From assembly GCA_944382705.1 (NCBI GenBank), contig CALWNE010000002.1:1-11514 (forward strand): a DNA stretch of 11,514 nt. The letters run 5' to 3'. Under the pieces are notes generated by a model that was not told where the DNA came from, made no database searches, and was given only the letters and a program-made list of their open reading frames with translations. The stretch is from an uncultured Allofournierella sp. GTDB taxonomy: Bacteria; Bacillota; Clostridia; Oscillospirales; Ruminococcaceae. Positions 1 through 6,246 of the stretch are shown piece by piece (within the stretch, counting starts at the first letter, position 1; every line of letters starts with the position of its first letter). Position numbers and translations under genes: made by a program.

Positions 1-1
1 T

Positions 2-235
2 TGCAGCTGGCTGTTTGATCTCCTGTTCACCCTGGAGCAGGAGCTGGATATTAGCCAGTACAGCCCCAACGATGCCCGTGTATTTGGCTTTGTGAGCGAG
101 CGGCTGCTGGATGTTTGGCTGGAAACCAACCAAATTGACTACCGGGAAATGCCGGTTATCTTTACCGAGCCGCAAAACTGGCTTAAAAAGGGCGGTACTT
201 TTTTGCGGCGCAAATTCTTTGGCAAAAAAGCCTGA
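2..235 (+). CDS. DUF4422-like glycosyltransferase, C-terminal fragment
   Basis: This is the last 77 codons of a gene that begins before the window; reading from base 2 the frame is open to the TGA at 233-235. The fragment has the pattern I associate with the C-terminus of DUF4422 proteins, which are found in capsule and exopolysaccharide loci: an FDLLF segment, ARVFGFVSERLLDVWL, then a PVIFTEPQNWLKKGG block and a basic tail (RRKFFGKKA). Family members are thought to be cytoplasmic or peripheral sugar transferases for surface polysaccharide; the exact sugar is unknown. The nucleotide-sugar-binding N-terminus is outside the window, so the catalytic residues cannot be checked. It converges with the GT2 gene and shares its terminator. 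The family call rests on pattern memory of a short fragment. Confidence 0.7.
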   Translation, partial: CSWLFDLLFTLEQELDISQYSPNDARVFGFVSERLLDVWLETNQIDYREMPVIFTEPQNWLKKGGTFLRRKFFGKKA

Positions 236-271
236 GCAATTTTGCCCAGGTTCTATGCTGAATATTCAAAT

Positions 272-306
272 AAAAAGCTGGAGCAAACCGTTTGCTCCAG
301 CTTTTT
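272..306. terminator. Bidirectional intrinsic terminator between convergent genes
   Basis: A perfect 16-bp inverted repeat (272-287 with 291-306) has a 3-nt loop. The GC core GCTGGAGC is flanked by five A on the left and five T on the right, so both strands end in a U-tract. It lies between the plus-strand glycosyltransferase end (235) and the GT2 stop codon (309-311), only 2 bases from the latter, and should stop transcription from both sides. Confidence 0.9.
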
Positions 307-308
307 GT

Positions 309-1253
309 TTATCCAATTGGGTTTGCCTGGTCCAGGTTTGTTTCCCCCACAATATAATGGGGCCGCTGCTTGGTTTCCAGGTAAATTTTTGCAATGTACT
401 GGCCCATCAGCCCCAGGCAAAACAGCTGCAAACCGCCAATAAACAAAATCACGCTCATGGTGGAGGCCCAGCCGGCCACCGGGTCGCCAAACAACAGCCT
501 GCGCACCACAATGAACAAAAGGCTGAAAAAGGCACAGGCGGTCATGCCAAAGCCCAGCCAGGAGGCAAGGCTTAAAGGCAGCTGAGAAAAGTTTACAATG
601 CCATCCACTGCATAGCCAAACAGGCTCCAGAAATTCCATTTGGTTTCCCCTGCGGCACGCTCCACATTCTCATAAGGCAGCCAATAGGTGCGAAATCCAA
701 TCCAGCCAAAAATGCCTTTGGAAAATCGGTTGCGCTCCCCCATTGCCACCACTGCATCCACCATTTCCCGCCGCATGAGCCTAAAATCCCTTGCGCCGTC
801 CACCACATCCGCATCAGAAATGGCGTTAATCAGCCTGTAAAACTGCCGGGCAAACCAACTGCGAATGGGCGGTTCCCCCGCACGGCTCACCCGCCGGGTA
901 GCCACACTGTCGTACTGGCCGCTTTCCAGCAGCTCCATCATTTGAGGAAGAAGGCTGGGCGGGTCCTGCAAATCCGCATCCATTACCGCAACATACTGGC
1001 CTTTGGCATTGCAAAACCCTGCATACATGGCGGCTTCCTTGCCAAAATTACGGGAGAAAGAAAGATATTTTACCCTTGCATCCTGCTGTGCCAGCTGGCG
1101 CAGCAGCGGCAGGGTTTTGTCCCTGGAACCATCGTTCACAAACAGCAGTTCATAGTCCCATTGCTGCGCAGCCAGAACCTCTGTGACCTGCTGATAAAAC
1201 ACAGGCAGTACCTCCTGCTCGTTGTAACAGGGAATGATAAGCGATAACTTCAT
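309..1253 (-). CDS. GT2 glycosyltransferase, GtrB/CsbB-like, membrane-anchored
   Basis: A 314-residue family 2 glycosyltransferase of the dolichyl-phosphate-mannose-synthase-like type, which moves a sugar from a nucleotide donor to undecaprenyl phosphate at the inner face of the membrane. The N-terminus has the GT-A opening SLIIPCYNE (residues 4-12) and a VNDGSRD donor-site motif (39-45). DADLQDPP (92-99) carries the metal-binding DxD. Two hydrophobic segments near 229-252 and 265-289 anchor the protein, and the end has the GQYIAKIYLETKQRPHYIV pattern common to GtrB/YkcC/CsbB proteins. The ATG at 1253 is preceded by GAGAGGTG four bases upstream. The gene has its own candidate promoter and ends at a bidirectional terminator, so it is probably transcribed alone. 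The sugar is not predictable. A GtrA-like partner lies 6.5 kb away at 7806-8309. Confidence 0.9.
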   Translation of the reverse strand: MKLSLIIPCYNEQEVLPVFYQQVTEVLAAQQWDYELLFVNDGSRDKTLPLLRQLAQQDARVKYLSFSRNFGKEAAMYAGFCNAKGQYVAVMDADLQDPPSLLPQMMELLESGQYDSVATRRVSRAGEPPIRSWFARQFYRLINAISDADVVDGARDFRLMRREMVDAVVAMGERNRFSKGIFGWIGFRTYWLPYENVERAAGETKWNFWSLFGYAVDGIVNFSQLPLSLASWLGFGMTACAFFSLLFIVVRRLLFGDPVAGWASTMSVILFIGGLQLFCLGLMGQYIAKIYLETKQRPHYIVGETNLDQANPIG

Positions 1254-1266
1254 GATTCACCTCTCG

Positions 1267-1310
1267 GCTTGCGCCCCAAAGGGATGCTTATGGCCGTACT
1301 GGGGGCAAGC
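1267..1310 (-). promoter_or_regulatory. Leader hairpin just upstream of the GT2 ribosome site
   Basis: In the minus-strand transcript GCUUGCCCCC (1310-1301) can pair with GGGGCGCAAGC (1277-1267), giving 10 bp with one bulged C and a 23-nt loop. The 3' arm ends at base 1267, directly against the GAGAGGTG Shine-Dalgarno of the GT2 gene. It could influence translation start, but it has no U-tract and no family I recognise. Confidence 0.4.
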
Positions 1311-1328
1311 GAATGCCCTACTGTATCT

Positions 1329-1357
1329 AGCATACCTGATTTCAGGGCCGGTTGCAA
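1329..1357 (-). promoter_or_regulatory. Candidate sigma-A promoter of the GT2 gene
   Basis: On the minus strand TTGCAA (1357-1352) is separated by exactly 17 bp from TATGCT (1334-1329), with 4 of 6 consensus bases in each hexamer. Initiation would fall near 1322, leaving a leader of about 70 nt. The site lies downstream of the rhodanese terminator hairpin, which fits an independent GT2 transcript. Confidence 0.5.
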
Positions 1358-1380
1358 GCGGTGGCGAGCTGGGCAGCACC

Positions 1381-1438
1381 GCAAAGGCACCCCTGCCGGG
1401 CTTGCGATGCCGCAAACCCAACCAGGGGTGCCTTTTGC
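1381..1438 (-). terminator. Hairpin terminator of the rhodanese gene
   Basis: GCAAAGGCACCCCTG (1381-1395) pairs with CAGGGGTGCCTTTTGC (1423-1438) with one bulged T; the central loop can pair partly through GGG/CCC and TTGC/GCAA. It begins 10 bases after the rhodanese stop codon. On the minus strand the T-tract is short (TTT), so termination may be incomplete. It separates the rhodanese gene from the GT2 promoter. Confidence 0.65.
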
Positions 1439-1448
1439 AATGGTTTAT

Positions 1449-1751
1449 TTATTCTAGCGTGCCGTCATACTCAATGATGCCGCCCACATTGGTGGCCTTG
1501 TAGCCATTGGCGGTTAGCCAATCTGCTGCCTCTTGGCTGCGGCGGCCGCTGCGGCAGTACACAAACAGCGGCACATTCTTGCTGATTTGAATGGTGTGCA
1601 GCTGCTCCAGGGGCAGGTTGATGCTGCCCGGAACATGGCCAGACAGATATTCGGCACGGGTGCGCACATCCAGCAGCACGCCGCCGTGGGACTGCCGCCA
1701 CAGCTCCACCCCAGCATTTAAATCCGGAACACTGTTAAAAAACTGAATCAT
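1449..1751 (-). CDS. Single-domain rhodanese-like sulfurtransferase
   Basis: A 100-residue protein that is one complete rhodanese domain. It contains the LLDVRTRAEY strand-helix (26-35), the SGHVPGSINLPL segment (37-48) and the active-site loop CRSGRRS starting at Cys66, followed by a helix and the NVGGI motif (88-92). Cys66 is the expected persulfide carrier, and the six-residue loop with two arginines is typical of thiosulfate/persulfide-type stand-alone rhodaneses such as GlpE or PspE rather than Cdc25-like or arsenate enzymes. There is no signal peptide, so it is probably cytoplasmic. The start is supported by AAGGAGG nine bases before the ATG. It follows coaBC on the same strand with a 101-nt gap containing a hairpin, so co-transcription is possible but not shown. 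The physiological sulfur acceptor cannot be inferred. Confidence 0.93.
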   Translation of the reverse strand: MIQFFNSVPDLNAGVELWRQSHGGVLLDVRTRAEYLSGHVPGSINLPLEQLHTIQISKNVPLFVYCRSGRRSQEAADWLTANGYKATNVGGIIEYDGTLE

Positions 1752-1774
1752 GGTAATTCCCTCCTTTCCTTACT

Positions 1775-1809
1775 GCCTGCACTGCACCAGTCAGCTGGCA
1801 AGGCAGGCT
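1775..1809 (-). repeat. Interrupted inverted repeat between coaBC and the rhodanese gene
   Basis: GCCTGC (1775-1780) pairs with GCAGGC (1804-1809), and inside it CCAG (1787-1790) pairs with CTGG (1795-1798) around a 4-nt loop. It lies after the coaBC stop and before the rhodanese Shine-Dalgarno. No U-tract follows on the minus strand, so it is a poor terminator; it may be an mRNA-processing or leader structure. Confidence 0.4.
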
Positions 1810-1852
1810 ACCCATCCTATGCTGTTTTTTGCGCAATGGCACAACCTGTATC

Positions 1853-3046
1853 TCAGCTGCGCAGCTCCATAATCTGATCCAGAATAGCTACGGCAACCTG
1901 CTGCTTTTCCATCCGCTCCAGCTGTTTTTTGCCATCCTTCCACAGCAAAGTCACCACATTGGTGCCGGTACCAAACCCGGCGCCCTCCACCTTCAGGTTG
2001 TTGGCTACCACCAAATCCAGCTGTTTGGTTTCCAGTTTACGCAGGGCGTTCTGCTCCAAATCCTGGGTTTCCATGGCAAACCCGCACAAAAACTGGCCGG
2101 GCTTTTTCTGGCTGCCCAGCTGGCGCAGAATATCCTGGGTGGACTCCAGCTGGATGGAAAGGCCCGCTTTGTCCTTTTTGATTTTGTGTTCTGCCGTTTG
2201 GGCAGGCCGGAAATCCGCCACAGCCGCCGCCTTGATGACAATGTCCTGCACCTGACTGCGGGCAGTAACCTCCTGGTACATCTGCTGGGCACTTACCACC
2301 GGTACCACCTCCACAAAGGGGGGCGGTGTAAGGGAGGTTGGCCCGGTTACCAGCGTAACCTGTGCGCCCCGCAGCATACAGATGCGAGCCAGGGCATAGC
2401 CCATGGTTCCGGTGGAGTGATTGGTGATAAAGCGCACCGGGTCGATGGCTTCCTGAGTAGGCCCTGCGGTGACCAGTACCCGCAGCCCCTCCATGGTGTG
2501 GGGCATGGCCAGATGCCGCAGAATATGCTCCAGCATGACCTCCGGCTCCACCATCTTGCCCATACCTGTATCACCGCAGGCCAGATGTCCGCTCACCGGC
2601 TCAATCAGCTCCATACCGTAACGAACCAGCGTGGCCAGATTTTCCTGCACGGCAGGGTTTTCGTACATATTGGTATTCATGGCGGGGGCCACCAGCTTTT
2701 TGCATTTGCAAGCCAGCAGGGTGGTGGTGAGCATATCGTCCGCCAGGCCATGGGCCAGCTTGGCGATGACATTGGCACTTGCCGGCGCCACCAGCACCAA
2801 ATCCGCCCATTTGGCCACCGAGATATGCTCCACCTCAAACTGGAAATTCCGGTCGAAGGTATCAATCAAACATTTGCGCCCTGTAAGCGTTTCAAATGTA
2901 ATGGGATTAATAAAATTGGTTGCATTTTGCGTCATAAGCACCTGTACCTGTGCCCCCTGCTTGACCAGCATACTGGCCATGGATGCCATTTTATACGCAG
3001 CAATGCCGCCGGTAACGGCCAGCACAATGTGTTTTCCTCGAAGCAT
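1853..3046 (-). CDS. coaBC: Bifunctional phosphopantothenoylcysteine decarboxylase / phosphopantothenate-cysteine ligase
   Basis: A 397-residue cytoplasmic enzyme joining 4'-phosphopantothenate to cysteine (CoaB, C-terminal) and decarboxylating the product to 4'-phosphopantetheine (CoaC, N-terminal, FMN-dependent). The CoaC half shows VTGGIAAYK (11-19), the catalytic His74 in VEHIS, PASANVIAK (88-96), APAMNTNMYENP (120-131) and Cys157 in SGHLACGDTGMGKM. The CoaB half starts near 187 with LVTAGPTQEAIDPVRF, then NHSTGTMGYALA, AAAVADFRP, the KIKK segment and the VVANN motif. Length is normal. The open frame extends to an ATG at 3103, but that codon lacks a ribosome site and sits about where transcription should begin from the TGCTACAAT element; 3046 has AGGAGG 10 bases upstream. 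It is divergent from panT-coaX, which supply its substrate. Confidence 0.97.
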   Translation of the reverse strand: MLRGKHIVLAVTGGIAAYKMASMASMLVKQGAQVQVLMTQNATNFINPITFETLTGRKCLIDTFDRNFQFEVEHISVAKWADLVLVAPASANVIAKLAHGLADDMLTTTLLACKCKKLVAPAMNTNMYENPAVQENLATLVRYGMELIEPVSGHLACGDTGMGKMVEPEVMLEHILRHLAMPHTMEGLRVLVTAGPTQEAIDPVRFITNHSTGTMGYALARICMLRGAQVTLVTGPTSLTPPPFVEVVPVVSAQQMYQEVTARSQVQDIVIKAAAVADFRPAQTAEHKIKKDKAGLSIQLESTQDILRQLGSQKKPGQFLCGFAMETQDLEQNALRKLETKQLDLVVANNLKVEGAGFGTGTNVVTLLWKDGKKQLERMEKQQVAVAILDQIMELRS

Positions 3047-3056
3047 TCTGTTTTTG

Positions 3057-3062
3057 CCTCCT
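3057..3062 (-). promoter_or_regulatory. Shine-Dalgarno that sets the coaBC start
   Basis: AGGAGG on the minus strand lies 10 bases before the ATG at 3046. The in-frame ATG at 3103 has no such site, so the start is placed at 3046. Confidence 0.8.
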
Positions 3063-3108
3063 GCCTTTTTGTTGTTGCCGGTTTGGCAATGCCAACGGGC
3101 CATTGATT

Positions 3109-3117
3109 ATTGTAGCA
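3109..3117 (-). promoter_or_regulatory. Extended -10 promoter of coaBC
   Basis: The minus strand reads TGCTACAAT: a TG extension followed by TACAAT, 5 of 6 to the consensus. No good -35 hexamer is seen 16-18 bp upstream, which is compatible with an extended -10 promoter. Transcription would start near 3102, giving a leader of about 56 nt to the ATG at 3046. Confidence 0.6.
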
Positions 3118-3154
3118 CAACCGGTGTTTTTTTGCATCCGCTTTGAATTTTTTC

Positions 3155-3184
3155 TTGTGCCGCCGGGGGATTCGGTGTTATACT
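3155..3184 (+). promoter_or_regulatory. Promoter of the panT-coaX operon
   Basis: TTGTGC (3155-3160) is followed after 18 bp by TATACT (3179-3184), and TG at 3176-3177 adds an extended -10. Predicted initiation is near 3191, leaving a leader of about 47 nt. The -10 elements of this promoter and of coaBC are about 65 bp apart and fire in opposite directions, so a single regulator bound between them could control both sides. No recognised operator is visible. Confidence 0.6.
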
Positions 3185-3223
3185 GATAGGCGTATTGTAT
3201 CCCGCTTGATTGGGAATAATAAC

Positions 3224-3230
3224 AGGAGGA
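3224..3230 (+). promoter_or_regulatory. Shine-Dalgarno that sets the panT start
   Basis: AGGAGGA ends 7 bases before the ATG at 3238, a normal spacing. The in-frame TTG at 3232 would be only one base away, so the ATG is the likely start. Confidence 0.85.
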
Positions 3231-3237
3231 ATTGAAT

Positions 3238-3882
3238 ATGAAACGCTACGGTACCGGCAGAAATGCCACGGGCATGGTTCAGCTTGCCCTTTTTACGGCC
3301 CTCATTCTAGTAATGGCCAGTGTGCCCTTTTTGGGTTATATCCCCCTGGGATTTACAAGGGCCACCATCATCCACATTCCGGTCATTTTGGGTTCGGTGC
3401 TTTTAGGACCCAAGAAAGGGGCTTTTCTGGGGGGTGTGTTCGGCTTTACCAGCCTGCTTTCCAACACCTTTACCCCGGTAGCCACCTCCTTTGTATTTTC
3501 GCCCTTTTATACCCTGGGTGATACCAAAGGCAACCTGGCCAGCCTTGTGATCTGCTTTGTGCCCCGCATTCTGGTGGGCGTGGTGCCGTATTATGTTTTT
3601 CGTCTGCTGCAAAAGCTGCCCGGCGCAAAGGGGCAAACCCTGGCACTGGGGGCCGCAGGCTTTGCAGGTGCTCTCACCAACACCCTGCTGGTAATGCACC
3701 TGATTCTTTTGTTTTTTGGCAAAAGCTACGGTGCCGCAAAGGGCGTTGCTGCCGATGCTGTTTACCCCCTCATTCTTTCGGTCATCGGCATCAATGGCGT
3801 ACCGGAAGCCCTGGTAGCCACCCTGCTTACCATCCTGATTGGCCGGCCCCTGCTGGGTATTTTGAGCCGCCGTTCCCACTAA
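3238..3882 (+). CDS. panT: ECF transporter substrate-binding (S) component, probably for pantothenate
   Basis: A 214-residue integral membrane protein with about six hydrophobic segments (roughly 13-33, 42-57, 60-80, 100-125, 134-160 and 172-206), the size and layout of energy-coupling-factor S components. TM1 carries the A-x3-A pattern (Ala17/Ala21) used by S components to dock on EcfT. The sequence around residues 38-72 (GFTRATIIHIPVILG, then LLGPKKGAFLGG) is typical of the pantothenate/riboflavin-like S group. Specificity for pantothenate is inferred from position: the gene is 24 bases upstream of coaX in the same operon and divergent from coaBC. No ecfA or ecfT gene lies here, so it must share an energising module encoded elsewhere. 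Start chosen by the AGGAGGA site. Another vitamin substrate is possible but less likely in this setting. Confidence 0.8.
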   Translation: MKRYGTGRNATGMVQLALFTALILVMASVPFLGYIPLGFTRATIIHIPVILGSVLLGPKKGAFLGGVFGFTSLLSNTFTPVATSFVFSPFYTLGDTKGNLASLVICFVPRILVGVVPYYVFRLLQKLPGAKGQTLALGAAGFAGALTNTLLVMHLILLFFGKSYGAAKGVAADAVYPLILSVIGINGVPEALVATLLTILIGRPLLGILSRRSH

Positions 3883-3906
3883 TGCCTTTTTAAAGGAGTA
3901 ATTACC

Positions 3907-4677
3907 ATGATTCTTGCACTGGATATTGGCAACACCAACATTGTTATCGGCTATCTGGAGTCTGAGGATAACATTGTGTTTGTGGAACGCCTTTCCACCG
4001 ATTTGACCAAAACCTCCCTGGAATATGCCATCAGCTTTAAAAATGTTTTGGAGATGTACCATGTGGATATTTCCAAGATGGAGGGCGTGATTCTTTCCTC
4101 GGTGGTGCCGCCCATCACCCAGCGCATCTGTCAGGCGGTTAAAACCGCAACCGGCCACGAAGCCATGGTGGTGGGGCCCGGCGTAAAAAACGGCCTTCAC
4201 ATCAAGATGGACAACCCTGCCCAGCTGGGCAGCGACCGGGTGGTTTGCGCTGTGGCCGGCATTCGGGACTATCCCGCTCCCCTGATTATCATCGACCTGG
4301 GCACCGCCACCACCGTGGAAGTGGTAGACGCCGAAAAAAGCTACATTGGCGGCATGATTCTGCCCGGCATTAACGCCTCGCTGGAGGCACTGGTCAGCCA
4401 TACCTCCCAGCTTTCCAAAATTGGGCTGGACAGCCCCCGCCGCTTGATTGGCAAAAACACCACCGAATGTATGAAAAGCGGCATTATTTACGGCAATGCT
4501 TCCTGCCTGGACGGCTTGATTGACCGCATTCAGGAGGAACTGGGCCAACCGGCCACCGTAGTTGCCACCGGCGGCCTTGCCAGCGTTATTGTTCCCCACT
4601 GCCGTCACTCCATCATCATTGACGATGCCCTTTTGTTAAAGGGGCTTTTGCTGATTTACCGCCGCAACCGGGAATAA
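3907..4677 (+). CDS. coaX: Type III pantothenate kinase
   Basis: A 256-residue cytoplasmic kinase for the first step of coenzyme A synthesis, phosphorylating pantothenate with a nucleoside triphosphate. The ASKHA-fold phosphate loop DIGNTN is at residues 6-11. The pantothenate-site region follows as GPGVKNG (90-96) and NPAQLGSDR (103-111) with the catalytic Asp110. DLGTATTVEVVD (130-141) is the second phosphate/adenosine motif, and GGMILPGI (148-155) is also typical. Length matches the family. The ATG has AAAGGAG just upstream and lies 24 bases after panT, so the two form an operon. Type III kinases are known to resist feedback by CoA and to need a monovalent cation; this is family knowledge, not read from the sequence. 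Its product is the substrate of the divergent coaBC. Confidence 0.97.
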   Translation: MILALDIGNTNIVIGYLESEDNIVFVERLSTDLTKTSLEYAISFKNVLEMYHVDISKMEGVILSSVVPPITQRICQAVKTATGHEAMVVGPGVKNGLHIKMDNPAQLGSDRVVCAVAGIRDYPAPLIIIDLGTATTVEVVDAEKSYIGGMILPGINASLEALVSHTSQLSKIGLDSPRRLIGKNTTECMKSGIIYGNASCLDGLIDRIQEELGQPATVVATGGLASVIVPHCRHSIIIDDALLLKGLLLIYRRNRE

Positions 4678-4708
4678 TTGCACCACAAAAAAGTTCAAAC
4701 CACAAAAA

Positions 4709-4751
4709 CACCCCGGCACAAGGATTGCTCCTTTGTGCCGGGGTGGCTTTT
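4709..4751. terminator. Bidirectional intrinsic terminator between coaX and purF
   Basis: CACCCCGGCACAAGGA (4709-4724) pairs with TCCTTTGTGCCGGGGTG (4729-4745) through 16 bp with one bulged T and a 4-nt loop. GCTTTTT follows on the plus strand and TGTTTTTG on the minus strand, so it can end both panT-coaX and purA-purF transcripts. Confidence 0.9.
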
Positions 4752-4766
4752 TGTTGCATTAAGCTG

Positions 4767-6155
4767 TTACAGGGTGTGGCTGTACAGCGGGGTGCTGTAC
4801 TCGCCACTGAAACAGGCAGTACACAATCCCTCGGTGCCGCAGGCCTGCTTCAAATTCTCCAAAGAGATAAAGCGCAGAGAATCCGCCCCCAGCACCCTGG
4901 CCAGAATATCCGGCTCCAGGGATGCGCTGGCCAGCTCGGCCCGGGTAGACATATCCACACCATAGAAGCAAGGGAACTTAATGGCCGGTGCTGCAATGCG
5001 CAGATGCACTTCGGTGGCACCTGCCTGGCGCAGCAGAGCCACAATGCGCTTGGAGGTGGTGCCCCGCACAATGGAATCATCCACCAGAACCACCCGTTTG
5101 CCCCGTACCACCGGCACATTGGCCGAAAGCTTGAGCTTTACGCCCAAATCACGCTGGGCCTGGGTGGGCTGAATGAAGGTACGGCCCACATAGCGGTTTT
5201 TAATCAGGCCCATCTCGTTGGGCAGGCCCATGGCCTCGCTGTATCCTGCGGCGGCAGAGAGAGAGGAATCCGGAACGCCCACCACGATATCTGCCTGTAA
5301 AAAATTGCTCAAATCCTCCTGAGCCAGCAGACGGCCGCAGGCACGGCGCACGCCATGCACATTCTGCCCTTCCAGCACCGAGTCCGGCCGGGAGAAATAA
5401 ATGTACTCCATGGCGCAAAGGTTCTGGCTGGTTTCCTCGGTGTAGCTAAAGCTTTCGATTCCGTCGGAAGACAGTTTGACAATTTCGCCGGGCTTTACAT
5501 CCCGCACCAGCTGAGCCCCCACAATGTCGAAGGCGCAGCTCTCGCTGGATACACACCAGCCGTCCCCCTGTTTTGCCAAAGAGAGGGGGCGCAGTCCGTT
5601 TTTATCCCGAATTGCGTAAAGATTTTTTTCGGTAAGAATCAAAAAAGCAAAGGCGCCATCCAGGCGGCGGCAGGCTTTTTTGATTTTTTCCAGCAGGGAG
5701 CCCTGCTCGCCCTGGAGCAGGTGGAGAATAATTTCGCTGTCGGAGGTACCCCAAAAGATGCTGCCCTTATCTTCCAGTTCCTGGCGCAGCTCGGCTGCGT
5801 TTACAATCTGGCCATTGTGGGCAACCGCCAGAGCGCTTTCGTTGGCCTTGCGGGCCACCAAAGGCTGCACATTGGCCAGTTCGCCGCCGCCGGCGGTGCC
5901 GTACCGCACATGGCCGATGGCGTTTTTGCCCTTAAGGCCCTCCAGGTCGGCAGGGCCGAACACCTCGGTCAACAGGCCTTTGCCCTTGTGGCAGTGGATG
6001 CTTTTTCCATCTGCTGTGGCAATGCCTGCGCCCTCCTGCCCCCGATGCTGCAAGGCATGGAGGCCAAAGTATGTCAGATGTGCGGCGTCGGTTTGGCGGT
6101 ACACGCCAAATACACCGCATTCCTCATGCAAACCGCGATCCAAATATTCTCCCAT
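4767..6155 (-). CDS. purF: Amidophosphoribosyltransferase, Fe-S (Bacillus) type
   Basis: A 462-residue enzyme for the committed step of purine synthesis: PRPP plus glutamine give phosphoribosylamine. The N-terminal glutaminase begins ECGVFGV; Cys13 is the expected nucleophile, exposed after removal of a 12-residue propeptide. HALQHRGQEGAG (33-44), VRYGT (83-87), HNGQIVN (113-119) and GTSDSE (136-141) are Ntn-glutaminase motifs. The phosphoribosyltransferase half carries the PRPP loop VVLVDDSIVRGTT (355-367). Cys247, Cys396 and the pair Cys445/Cys448 correspond to the four 4Fe-4S ligands of the Bacillus subtilis enzyme, so this is the oxygen-sensitive type. GGAGGA lies nine bases before the ATG. 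It follows purA by 91 nt and ends at a strong terminator. Normal length, no defect seen. Confidence 0.98.
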   Translation of the reverse strand: MGEYLDRGLHEECGVFGVYRQTDAAHLTYFGLHALQHRGQEGAGIATADGKSIHCHKGKGLLTEVFGPADLEGLKGKNAIGHVRYGTAGGGELANVQPLVARKANESALAVAHNGQIVNAAELRQELEDKGSIFWGTSDSEIILHLLQGEQGSLLEKIKKACRRLDGAFAFLILTEKNLYAIRDKNGLRPLSLAKQGDGWCVSSESCAFDIVGAQLVRDVKPGEIVKLSSDGIESFSYTEETSQNLCAMEYIYFSRPDSVLEGQNVHGVRRACGRLLAQEDLSNFLQADIVVGVPDSSLSAAAGYSEAMGLPNEMGLIKNRYVGRTFIQPTQAQRDLGVKLKLSANVPVVRGKRVVLVDDSIVRGTTSKRIVALLRQAGATEVHLRIAAPAIKFPCFYGVDMSTRAELASASLEPDILARVLGADSLRFISLENLKQACGTEGLCTACFSGEYSTPLYSHTL

Positions 6156-6246
6156 GCTGGTCTATCCTCCGTTTGGTCCCGTCCGGCCTGTGTGTATCCC
6201 CGGCCAGACTGTTTGTGTACTGGTCTTATAAAAAATGGGATACAGC

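Noticed and set aside
1829..3106. A 425-codon plus-strand open frame opposite coaBC
   Set aside because: Same in-register codon-bias effect; the minus-strand frame has every CoaBC motif.
3185..3237. Small hairpin TCCC-TTGATTGGGA-like in the panT leader as a riboswitch
   Set aside because: Only three to four strong pairs and no extended structure; too weak to call.
3403..4608. A 401-codon minus-strand open frame opposite panT and coaX
   Set aside because: It overlaps two recognisable genes with good ribosome sites, and its low-complexity Gly/His/Asn composition matches no family.
6156..6246. Separate promoter or terminator between purA and purF
   Set aside because: A TATAAG-like run on the minus strand lacks a spaced -35, and no stable hairpin with a U-tract is present; co-transcription is the simpler reading.
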